DNA from: Fidelibacterota bacterium
GTDB lineage: Bacteria > Fidelibacterota > UBA2242 > JAFGTP01
Length of the DNA stretch: 10,576 bases
Assembly: GCA_029939785.1 (NCBI GenBank)
Contig: JAOZSG010000099.1
Span: forward strand, 1 to 10,576
Reading direction: 5' to 3'
Made by a program: the position numbers and the translations under genes. The notes below the pieces were generated by a model, which did not search any database, had not been told where the DNA came from, and worked only from the letters and a program-made list of their open reading frames with translations. Below, piece after piece: positions 1 through 5,914 of the stretch. Numbering within the stretch: the first letter of the stretch is position 1; each line of letters begins with the position of its first letter.

Positions 1-41
1 AAAAATGGTATCAGAATTATAAAAAAAGTATCGAATTAAAA

Positions 42-86
42 GGTTAGTATTTTATTAATATCTTCGTAAAAAGTCAAAAACTAACC
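42..86. repeat. Imperfect inverted repeat, 7-bp core arms
   Basis: GGTTAGT at 42-48 is the exact reverse complement of ACTAACC at 80-86. After one mismatch, three more A:T pairs extend the stem (50-52 with 76-78). The loop is long, about 23 bases. It lies downstream of the minus-strand kinase gene, and on that strand the stem is followed by a T-rich stretch, so it could be a weak terminator for the minus-strand operon. The long loop makes this uncertain. Confidence 0.3.
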
Positions 87-110
87 CCATTCTTTACTAC
101 GTTTCGCATA

Positions 111-192
111 ACACAACAGAGATCGCTGACAACACAAAGATAAATTTATAATTATATAGCAGTCTCTGCGTCCTTTGCGTTCTCAGCGGTGA
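111..192. repeat. Degenerate interspersed inverted repeat with 9-base units
   Basis: The right arm is three successive 9-base units, TCTCTGCGT (163-171), CCTTTGCGT (172-180) and TCTCAGCGG (181-189), followed by TG. The left arm (111-140), read as reverse complement, shows the same unit pattern: TCTTTGTGT, TGTCAGCGA, TCTCTGTTG. The arms are symmetric about the perfect palindrome TATAATTATA (147-156), with roughly two thirds of positions pairing. The stretch is visibly more GC-rich than the surrounding DNA. It resembles the GCAGAG-rich dispersed repeats found in intergenic DNA of many bacteria; that comparison is from memory. No coding function is seen. Confidence 0.55.
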
Positions 193-230
193 AAATTTCT
201 TTTTTACGGTTTTATCCTTATTATTAAAAT

Positions 231-956
231 CTATTTGTTTTTTAATTCCCATAATTTATTGAAAAGATTATTCATAACATTTCCCAGTTTATCATCGCGA
301 GCAGTTGTTATATCAGGATTATTATCAAGAATCACATATGGAACTTTTATACCTTTTATTGTTATATACTCCGGATCATTACTTTTAAACTCTTCCCAAT
401 CACAATCTTTATACATTTTTTCCAATTTCCAATCCGGTAAACCATGTTCTAAAATACTATCAGGTTTATTAGGATTGAATCTTTGACGATTCTTTCTCAA
501 TGACTCTTCCCATGGAACATCTACATAAAAAATTGCAGCTTTTTTCAGTATATCTTCTGATAAATGTTGATATGCTTCAATATATCCACCATGTTCTGTT
601 CCTCGGGAATATTCTATCAGAGTTGTATATTTTGAATGATAATCATCATTGTCACGTATTTTTTTTGAATAATCAAAAGAAATACGTTCAATTAATAAAT
701 GCCATTGATATTCATGCAAAAAATATCCATCTTTATCAGAATTAATTCTTGGTTTTTTTAATATTTTTTCAAGAATTGCATCATCTTCAAACCATTGCCA
801 TAACATTGGAAAATCATCAATAATATCATAATCACCAATATGAAAACGGTTTGATCTGTCTTCCGGTGACAATTTTTTAATATAATCAATTACTTCTGAT
901 TTGCCAGATCCCGGTCTACCGTTCAGAATAATGATTTCAAAATTATTTTTACTCAT
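231..956 (-). CDS. P-loop kinase-like protein of unknown substrate
   Basis: This 241-residue soluble protein starts with a strand and a Walker A motif, GRPGSGKS at residues 13-20, typical of small-molecule or nucleotide kinases. An arginine-rich stretch at 152-160 (LRKNRQRF) follows a predicted strand, AIFYVDVPWE, and is placed like the lid arginines of adenylate-kinase-like folds. A possible substrate segment is SRGTEHGGY near residues 117-125. I do not recognise a named family. The ATG at 956 is preferred to an in-frame TTG at 1043 because AGGGAG sits six bases upstream of it and the Walker A motif then lies at the usual distance from the N terminus. The TTG start would also overlap the upstream gene. 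It lies 25 bases downstream of the membrane-protein gene on the same strand, so the two are probably co-transcribed. Kinase activity is inferred from the P-loop; the substrate is unknown. Confidence 0.8.
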   Translation of the reverse strand: MSKNNFEIIILNGRPGSGKSEVIDYIKKLSPEDRSNRFHIGDYDIIDDFPMLWQWFEDDAILEKILKKPRINSDKDGYFLHEYQWHLLIERISFDYSKKIRDNDDYHSKYTTLIEYSRGTEHGGYIEAYQHLSEDILKKAAIFYVDVPWEESLRKNRQRFNPNKPDSILEHGLPDWKLEKMYKDCDWEEFKSNDPEYITIKGIKVPYVILDNNPDITTARDDKLGNVMNNLFNKLWELKNK

Positions 957-962
957 ATTTTT

Positions 963-968
963 CTCCCT
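963..968 (-). promoter_or_regulatory. Ribosome binding site fixing the kinase start
   Basis: On the minus strand this reads AGGGAG, six bases before the ATG at 956. It supports that start over the upstream in-frame TTG at 1043. Confidence 0.6.
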
Positions 969-981
969 AATTATTAATCGT

Positions 982-2016
982 TTAATTTGTTTTTTGTTTT
1001 CTTTTAGCAAGTGCTGGTGGAATTGTAAGAAATAAAATAGCAAAAACTATAAGCCCTGCTCCAATTAATTGACTTGTTGCTGGAGGATTTATTCCCGGAA
1101 ATAATGTCAATAAAAAAGAGGCAATTACGCCAGCAATAATACTTGAGGAGCGATTGACGGGAATGCAATATGTGTTTTCATTTTTATCCAGAAAAACCAA
1201 GGTTCCGAAAACTCCCGTTCCCTGAGATAAAACTCCTATTAAAATCAACGCCCATAAATATGGTTGAGTCCAATGAAATGTAAAACCTATACGTACAGAT
1301 TCTGTAACATCACCAAAATTAAAAATCGTCATAATTAATAAAATCACAACAAACATTGGAGTTGCAGTCATTTGTTCTTCTACAAAATATTTTCTGTTTG
1401 CATCTTTATGCTCAGATTTTGCCAATCTGCTCATGAATTGAAATCGTATAAAATAACTTATTAAATAAACAGCTATTACAATTCCAGCGAAAAATGGGAC
1501 CCGATATCCTGAAGTATCAAAAAGACTAACAAGCAAGGCAAAAAGTGCGAATGTCATTCCTGCATAAGCAAACCATCTAACTTTACGTTTTGTAATTTTA
1601 TCTACAATAGGAGCTATAATCAAAACTCCACCACGCATTAATACCATTGCAAAAACTATATTTAATCCATCAAAAGTATAAGCTAAAGTAGTAGTTCCTA
1701 TAATTAATGATGTGCAAACTCCAGATAAAAATGTCCATATTGTTGGATGTGGAATACTTAATCCAAAAACCGTGGAATGAGTTGCATATTTCCACCATCC
1801 CAAGAATGAAATTACAAAAATCATTGCAATCATTGTTGCAAGAGCAGTTACAGGTAAAATCGAAAATCCGGCTAAACCTGTTCCATCAAGTACAGGTAAT
1901 AAACCTTTGCTCATTACCTTAGTCATAAAACTATAAGGTACATAACAAGCAAAATAGCCGAAAGCAAACCCCCAAATACTGTACTCTGAAATTTTTTCTT
2001 TAATAATATTTAACAC
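982..2016 (-). CDS. Ten-helix membrane protein, DMT/EamA-like transporter
   Basis: This 344-residue integral membrane protein has about ten hydrophobic segments, near residues 13-32, 48-75, 92-113, 117-138, 147-166, 173-192, 218-236, 252-276, 285-306 and 315-334. Helix number, length and a two-half layout fit the drug/metabolite transporter superfamily, but the usual EamA signatures are weak, so this looks like a divergent family. Polar positions recur at similar places in each half: MRGG (127-130) beside helix 4 and VNRSSS (287-292) at helix 9. A charged cytoplasmic loop with many Lys, Glu and Asp residues lies at 196-214. Translation probably starts at GTG (2014-2016), five bases after GGGAGT. 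The kinase-like gene follows directly, suggesting an uptake-and-phosphorylation or sensing pair. The substrate is unknown; the nearby murQ and anmK make a cell-wall sugar conceivable, but this is inference. Confidence 0.75.
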   Translation of the reverse strand: MLNIIKEKISEYSIWGFAFGYFACYVPYSFMTKVMSKGLLPVLDGTGLAGFSILPVTALATMIAMIFVISFLGWWKYATHSTVFGLSIPHPTIWTFLSGVCTSLIIGTTTLAYTFDGLNIVFAMVLMRGGVLIIAPIVDKITKRKVRWFAYAGMTFALFALLVSLFDTSGYRVPFFAGIVIAVYLISYFIRFQFMSRLAKSEHKDANRKYFVEEQMTATPMFVVILLIMTIFNFGDVTESVRIGFTFHWTQPYLWALILIGVLSQGTGVFGTLVFLDKNENTYCIPVNRSSSIIAGVIASFLLTLFPGINPPATSQLIGAGLIVFAILFLTIPPALAKRKQKTN

Positions 2017-2021
2017 TTTTT

Positions 2022-2027
2022 ACTCCC
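2022..2027 (-). promoter_or_regulatory. Ribosome binding site supporting a GTG start
   Basis: The minus strand reads GGGAGT, five bases before the GTG at 2014-2016. No ATG is closer, so this site decides the start of the membrane-protein gene. Confidence 0.6.
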
Positions 2028-2047
2028 ATTTATTAAACGATGAAGAA

Positions 2048-2076
2048 ATATTAATCTATTTCAAAAGTAAAAACAA
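2048..2076 (-). promoter_or_regulatory. Candidate sigma-70 promoter for the minus-strand operon
   Basis: On the minus strand, TTGTTT (2071-2076) and TAATAT (2048-2053) are separated by exactly 17 bases. This would start transcription near 2041 and leave a leader of about 25 bases before the GTG at 2016. The -35 box is only a partial match, and AT-rich DNA gives chance hits. Confidence 0.4.
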
Positions 2077-2127
2077 GGAAAAGATAATAAATGATATAAT
2101 GCCTTAATCATTTAGGAATTTGGAATA

Positions 2128-2164
2128 AATTGACTATGTCAATTCAGCATCGACACAGTCGATG
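2128..2164. repeat. Tandem pair of perfect 7-bp hairpins
   Basis: AATTGAC-TAT-GTCAATT occupies 2128-2144 and CATCGAC-ACA-GTCGATG occupies 2148-2164. Each is a perfect 7-bp stem with a 3-base loop. They share a GAC-N3-GTC core, are separated by three bases (CAG) and repeat every 20 bases. No T-run follows on either strand, so a terminator is unlikely. The arrangement is like a REP or BIME-type extragenic palindrome, or a double operator between divergent operons. Confidence 0.55.
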
Positions 2165-2185
2165 TACTCCAGAAAAATGAAGCCC

Positions 2186-2205
2186 TTCCCAGATGACTGA
2201 GGGAA
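2186..2205. repeat. Short inverted repeat, TTCCC/GGGAA
   Basis: TTCCC (2186-2190) pairs with GGGAA (2201-2205) around a 10-base loop. It lies 21 bases after the tandem hairpins and may be part of the same element. The flanking AT-rich DNA from 2206 to 2300 shows no gene. Confidence 0.3.
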
Positions 2206-2264
2206 TAATTAATGATTTTCTATTAGTATTTAATCAAATAATCCCCGTTTAAAACTGAATATGT

Positions 2265-2276
2265 ACTATAGATAGT
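2265..2276. promoter_or_regulatory. Possible operator palindrome upstream of murQ
   Basis: ACTAT-AG-ATAGT is a palindrome with a two-base centre. It lies about 50 bases upstream of the proposed murQ -10 box, a place where an activator or repressor could bind. The short arms in AT-rich DNA make chance occurrence quite possible. Confidence 0.2.
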
Positions 2277-2324
2277 TTATTGTATATAAAAAAATTCTGA
2301 CTTTTATTCTCATATACCTTATCT

Positions 2325-2330
2325 TATAAT
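2325..2330 (+). promoter_or_regulatory. Candidate -10 box of murQ promoter
   Basis: A perfect TATAAT lies 34 bases upstream of the murQ ATG. No good -35 hexamer sits at 16-18 bases; only T-rich sequence (near 2301-2308) is there, so the promoter may be weak or activator dependent. The murQ ribosome binding site AAGGAA (2352-2357) follows, seven bases before the ATG. Confidence 0.35.
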
Positions 2331-2364
2331 GTGATAAAAAAAATAAACATTAAGGAAATATATC

Positions 2365-3276
2365 ATGAATAAACCACAAGACAGAAGTCACATTTTAACA
2401 GAAAAAATAAATCCAAAAAGCAAAAATATTGATACTCTATCAACATCAGAAATTCTTACATTAATTAATGAAGAAGATGCTTATATTCACAAGGCAATTA
2501 ATAAAGTTATTCCTGAAATTTCAAAAGCAGCGGATTTTGTTCATAATGCATTTAGAAATGGAGGAAGACTACGTTATATAGGTGCTGGTACAAGTGGTAG
2601 ATTAGGAGTTCTGGATGCCAGTGAATGTCCTCCAACTTTTTCTGTAAAACCAGACCTTGTGCAGGGAATAATTGCAGGAGGCTATAGAGCATTGCGAGAT
2701 GCAGTAGAAGGTGCGGAAGATATTCCGGAAAAAGGTGCAGAAGACTGTAAGGAGCATGGACTAAAAAGCGATGATGTATTAATGGGGATTGCTACAGGTG
2801 GAACTACTCCTTATGTGCATGGAGCAATAAAATATGCAAATTCTATTGGTTGCAAAACTATATTTTTTACTTGTACTCATAAAGATAATTTAAACCTTCC
2901 GGCTGATGTTACTATTGAAGTATTAACTGGTCCGGAAATAATAACAGGTTCAACCAGAATGAAAGCAGGAACTGCTACAAAAATGGTCTTGAATATGATT
3001 ACCACCACAGCAATGATAAAATGGGGCAAAGTTTACGGGAATTATATGGTTGACCATCAGGCAATTAATGTAAAATTAGTTGATAGAGGAACTCGAATTA
3101 TTTCAGAACTTGCTGAAGTTGACAGGGATATTGCTTATAACACTTTGATAGAAGCTGACAAACATGTAAAAGAGGGTGTTGTAATGGCTAAACTTGGTGT
3201 AACATTTAAAGAGGCTAAAAAATTAATAAATCAGCATGATGGCTTTATTAGATTCGCTTTTAAAGAGAAGAAATAA
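2365..3276 (+). CDS. murQ: N-acetylmuramic acid 6-phosphate etherase MurQ
   Basis: MurQ cleaves the D-lactyl ether of MurNAc-6-phosphate, giving GlcNAc-6-phosphate and D-lactate in the cytoplasm, a central step of peptidoglycan sugar recycling. The 303 residues match the family's usual length of about 300. The single SIS domain carries the signature GAGTSGRLGVLDASECPPTF at 73-92, IAGGYRALRDAVEGAED at 103-119 and GPEIITGSTRMKAGTATK at 189-206, followed by GKVYGNYMVDHQA. Glu87 and Glu118 align with the two catalytic glutamates of the E. coli enzyme (Glu83, Glu114). The sugar-phosphate loop usually written ASGRTPY reads ATGGTTPY (143-150) here, with Ser and Arg replaced. The AAGGAA site seven bases upstream fixes the ATG. 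The gene is divergent from the kinase/transporter pair and lies 102 bases ahead of anmK, which makes its substrate. Confidence 0.96.
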   Translation: MNKPQDRSHILTEKINPKSKNIDTLSTSEILTLINEEDAYIHKAINKVIPEISKAADFVHNAFRNGGRLRYIGAGTSGRLGVLDASECPPTFSVKPDLVQGIIAGGYRALRDAVEGAEDIPEKGAEDCKEHGLKSDDVLMGIATGGTTPYVHGAIKYANSIGCKTIFFTCTHKDNLNLPADVTIEVLTGPEIITGSTRMKAGTATKMVLNMITTTAMIKWGKVYGNYMVDHQAINVKLVDRGTRIISELAEVDRDIAYNTLIEADKHVKEGVVMAKLGVTFKEAKKLINQHDGFIRFAFKEKK

Positions 3277-3293
3277 TAAAAACAGTTTCTTTT

Positions 3294-3320
3294 TTGACAA
3301 AATAAACTTTTTTATATAAA
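3294..3320 (+). promoter_or_regulatory. Candidate promoter ahead of anmK
   Basis: A perfect TTGACA (3294-3299) is followed, after a short 15-base spacer, by TATAAA (3315-3320). It lies in the 102-base murQ-anmK gap, so the anmK run could be transcribed independently of murQ. The spacer is shorter than optimal. An AT-only imperfect hairpin (around 3305-3324) overlaps it and is too weak to call a terminator. Confidence 0.35.
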
Positions 3321-3378
3321 AAGTATTTTCATTATTAAATAAATTTATCGACATTATCCATTGCATATTTGAGGAAGA

Positions 3379-4521
3379 ATGATAGTTAAGAATAAAAAAA
3401 TACGAGTTATTGGATTAATGTCAGGGACTTCTCTTGATGGATTGGATATTTGTCTGGCAGAAATTTCTTTACATAATGGTAAAATAAATGCTGAACAAAA
3501 ATATTTTTGTTCTTATACATATCCAACATTATTACAACAAAATATAAAAAGAGCCATTAATGGGAAAGCTGTCGATATTTGCCACTGGAATTTTAAATTA
3601 GGAGAAATTTGGTCAGATTATATTCAGGATTTTTTAAACAAAAACAATATTGATAAAAAAAGTATTGATTTAATAGGATCACATGGACAAACTATATGGC
3701 ATATTCATAAAGATTCCACATTACAAATTGGTGAACCATCTGTAATATCTGAAAGAATTGGAATTCCCGTTGTGGCTGATTTCAGAACCCGAGATATAGT
3801 GGCTGGCGGATCAGGAGCACCACTCGTACCGATTATTGACTATTATTTGCTTAAACATGAGCATAAAACACGGATTGCACTCAATATTGGTGGCATGGCC
3901 AACTTCACAATTATTCCGGCTAATGTAGATTCAATTGATAATGTATGGGCTTTGGATACCGGACCGGGCAATGTGCTTATTAATATCGCTACTGAAATGT
4001 ATTCAAATGGCAAAATGGCTTATGATAAAAATGGAGAAATTGCTAAACAAGGAAAAATTTCACATGAACTGCTGGAACATTTGTTAAATCATCCTTATAT
4101 TAAAATGGATATGCCTAAATCAACCGGACGAGAGGAATTTGGCAAAAATTATTTTGATAAACTTATAAAAAAATTCAATATTGATCATGAAATACTCCCA
4201 GATATGATAGCTACTCTAACCAAATTTACAGCTCTGGCGATCCGATCCAATTATGAACAATTTTTTATCAATAAATTTCCTGCTGATGAATTGATTGTCA
4301 GTGGAGGCGGTGCTCAAAATCCGGTTATTATGAGTCATCTGCAAGAGTTATTTAAAGATTGTAAAGTCTATAATTCTGAAGAATTGGGAATAGATTCAGA
4401 CGCTAAAGAAGCACTGGCATTTGCAATTCTTGCTGCATTATATGTTTGGCAGATTCCCGGGAATATACCAAATGTAACCGGTGCCGGAAAACAAGTAATA
4501 TTAGGTAAATTAATTAAATAG
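3379..4521 (+). CDS. anmK: Anhydro-N-acetylmuramic acid kinase AnmK
   Basis: AnmK hydrolyses the 1,6-anhydro ring and phosphorylates 1,6-anhydroMurNAc with ATP, giving MurNAc-6-phosphate, the substrate of MurQ. The 380 residues have the actin-like sugar-kinase architecture of the family. The N-terminal ATP loop reads GLMSGTSLDGLD (12-23), followed by GSHGQTIWH (100-108), ADFRTRDIVAGGSGAPLVP (133-151), NIGGMANF (169-176), LDTGPGN (192-198), VSGGGAQNP (307-315) and DSDAKEALAFA (339-349). Asp193 of the LDTGPGN motif aligns with the catalytic aspartate (Asp182 in the Pseudomonas enzyme). No motif is missing. GAGGAAG ends two bases before the ATG, a rather close but usable ribosome binding site. 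The hexose phosphomutase gene starts 12 bases after the stop, so anmK probably heads the downstream operon while murQ feeds in from upstream. Confidence 0.96.
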   Translation: MIVKNKKIRVIGLMSGTSLDGLDICLAEISLHNGKINAEQKYFCSYTYPTLLQQNIKRAINGKAVDICHWNFKLGEIWSDYIQDFLNKNNIDKKSIDLIGSHGQTIWHIHKDSTLQIGEPSVISERIGIPVVADFRTRDIVAGGSGAPLVPIIDYYLLKHEHKTRIALNIGGMANFTIIPANVDSIDNVWALDTGPGNVLINIATEMYSNGKMAYDKNGEIAKQGKISHELLEHLLNHPYIKMDMPKSTGREEFGKNYFDKLIKKFNIDHEILPDMIATLTKFTALAIRSNYEQFFINKFPADELIVSGGGAQNPVIMSHLQELFKDCKVYNSEELGIDSDAKEALAFAILAALYVWQIPGNIPNVTGAGKQVILGKLIK

Positions 4522-4533
4522 AGAGGTAAAAAA

Positions 4534-5889
4534 ATGAATCCTTATATTTTTAGAGAATATGATATCAGAGGTGTTGTTGTTGATGACTTTCAGGATGATG
4601 TTGTTTTAGCATTAGGAAAAGGTTATGGTACCTGGCTTAAACAAAAAGGTGGAAAAGTAATGGTTATAAGTGGTGATGTAAGAGAAAGCACCCCACATTT
4701 GGTAGAAAAATTTACCGAAGGAGCATTATCAACAGGTATTGATGTAATTGATATAGGAATTGTACCAACACCTGTTAATTATTACAGCATGTACACATTG
4801 GATATTGATGGAGCAGTACAAATTACAGGAAGTCATAATCCATCAAATATGAACGGTTTTAAACTTAGTTTTGATAAAGGCTCTGTTTATGGAGAGCAAA
4901 TCCAGGATATTCGCAAAATAATAGAATCCGGTAAATTTGAAACTGGTGAAGGAAAAAGAAGCGAAGATGATTTGATGGAAGAATACAAAGATCTTATCGT
5001 TTCAAAAATCAAACTTGAACGTCCTGTAAAAATTGTTATGGATTGTGGTAATGGTTGCGGATGTTTGACAGCTCCGGAAATTTTTAAGCGAATTGGTTGT
5101 GAAGTAACAGAATTATATTGTGATGCAGATGGTTCTTTCCCAAATCATCATCCGGACCCAACAGTCAAAGAATATATTGCAGATATGATAACCGAAGTAA
5201 AAAAAGGTGGCTATGATTTTGGTGTCGCTTTTGATGGTGATGCTGACAGAATTGGTGTAGTTGATAGTGATGGGAATATAATTTGGGCTGATTATATAAT
5301 GATTTTATTCCTCGATGAAATTCTGAAGGATAAAAAAGAACATGTAGTGTTTGATGTGAAATGTTCACAGGCACTGGAAGAAGTAATTATTGAAAAAGGT
5401 GGAATTCCAGTAATGTGGAATACTGGTCATTCATTAATCAAAGAAAAAATGAAAGAACTTCAGGTTCCTTTTGCAGGTGAAATGAGTGGACATATTTGTT
5501 TTGCTGATGACTATTTTGGATATGATGATGCAGTTTATGATGCGGCAAGATTTGCTCAAATGCTTTCCAGAAGTTCAAAAACATTATCAGAAATGATGGC
5601 TGAATTACCAAAATATCATTCAACCCCTGAAATGCGTCTTGATTGTCCCAATGACAAAATAAAATTTGAGATTGCAGAAAAATCAACAAAATACTTCAAA
5701 AAAAATTATGACTGTATTACGGTTGATGGTGTTAGAATCAAATTTGGTGATGGCTGGGGACTTGTAAGAGCATCAAATACACAGCCGGTAATAGTGACAA
5801 GGTTTGAAGCCAAAACGCCAGAACGCCTTGAAGAAATAAAAAATTTGGTGCTAAACAAACTAAAAGAATTCGGTGATATTTCTTTATAA
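4534..5889 (+). CDS. manB: Phosphomannomutase/phosphoglucomutase
   Basis: This cytoplasmic alpha-D-phosphohexomutase interconverts hexose 6-phosphates and 1-phosphates (mannose and/or glucose), supplying GDP-mannose or UDP-glucose for envelope glycans. Its 451 residues and four-domain order fit the PMM/PGM group. The phosphoserine loop is TGSHNPSNMNGFK (98-110), with Ser100 as the phosphate carrier. The metal loop is DGDADR (234-239), the sugar-binding loop is GEMSGH (315-320), and the phosphate-binding loop RASNTQP (412-418) is in the C-terminal domain. All catalytic motifs are intact. Phosphoglucosamine mutase is less likely, because the GEMSGH and RASNTQP motifs and the FREYDIRG N-terminal motif (6-13) are those of PMM/PGM. 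Sugar preference cannot be read from sequence. The start is supported by GAGAGG just upstream. The gene lies 12 bases after anmK and 25 before the prenyl synthase gene. Confidence 0.92.
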   Translation: MNPYIFREYDIRGVVVDDFQDDVVLALGKGYGTWLKQKGGKVMVISGDVRESTPHLVEKFTEGALSTGIDVIDIGIVPTPVNYYSMYTLDIDGAVQITGSHNPSNMNGFKLSFDKGSVYGEQIQDIRKIIESGKFETGEGKRSEDDLMEEYKDLIVSKIKLERPVKIVMDCGNGCGCLTAPEIFKRIGCEVTELYCDADGSFPNHHPDPTVKEYIADMITEVKKGGYDFGVAFDGDADRIGVVDSDGNIIWADYIMILFLDEILKDKKEHVVFDVKCSQALEEVIIEKGGIPVMWNTGHSLIKEKMKELQVPFAGEMSGHICFADDYFGYDDAVYDAARFAQMLSRSSKTLSEMMAELPKYHSTPEMRLDCPNDKIKFEIAEKSTKYFKKNYDCITVDGVRIKFGDGWGLVRASNTQPVIVTRFEAKTPERLEEIKNLVLNKLKEFGDISL

Positions 5890-5914
5890 TTAATAGATTG
5901 CTTGCAAAACAGAT

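Noticed and set aside
111..192. CRISPR-like array
   Set aside because: The 9-base units are contiguous, degenerate and symmetric; there are no spacers of regular length and no cas genes.
957..1043. A 29-residue N-terminal extension of the kinase-like protein from a TTG at 1043
   Set aside because: The ATG at 956 has a good AGGGAG site and gives a normal distance to the Walker A motif; the extension overlaps the upstream gene and has no sensible homology pattern.
1707..1922. Plus-strand open frame of 71 codons
   Set aside because: It is antisense to the membrane-protein gene, shows no domain and is explained by AT-rich shadow reading.
2177..2200. A seven-codon frame (ATG to TGA) in the murQ upstream region
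   Set aside because: It lies upstream of the proposed murQ promoter, has no ribosome binding site and overlaps the third hairpin; it is likely chance.
3305..3324. Imperfect ACTTTTTT/AAAAAGT hairpin after murQ as an intrinsic terminator
   Set aside because: The stem is almost all A:T with a bulge and no clear T-run after it; it is too weak to support.
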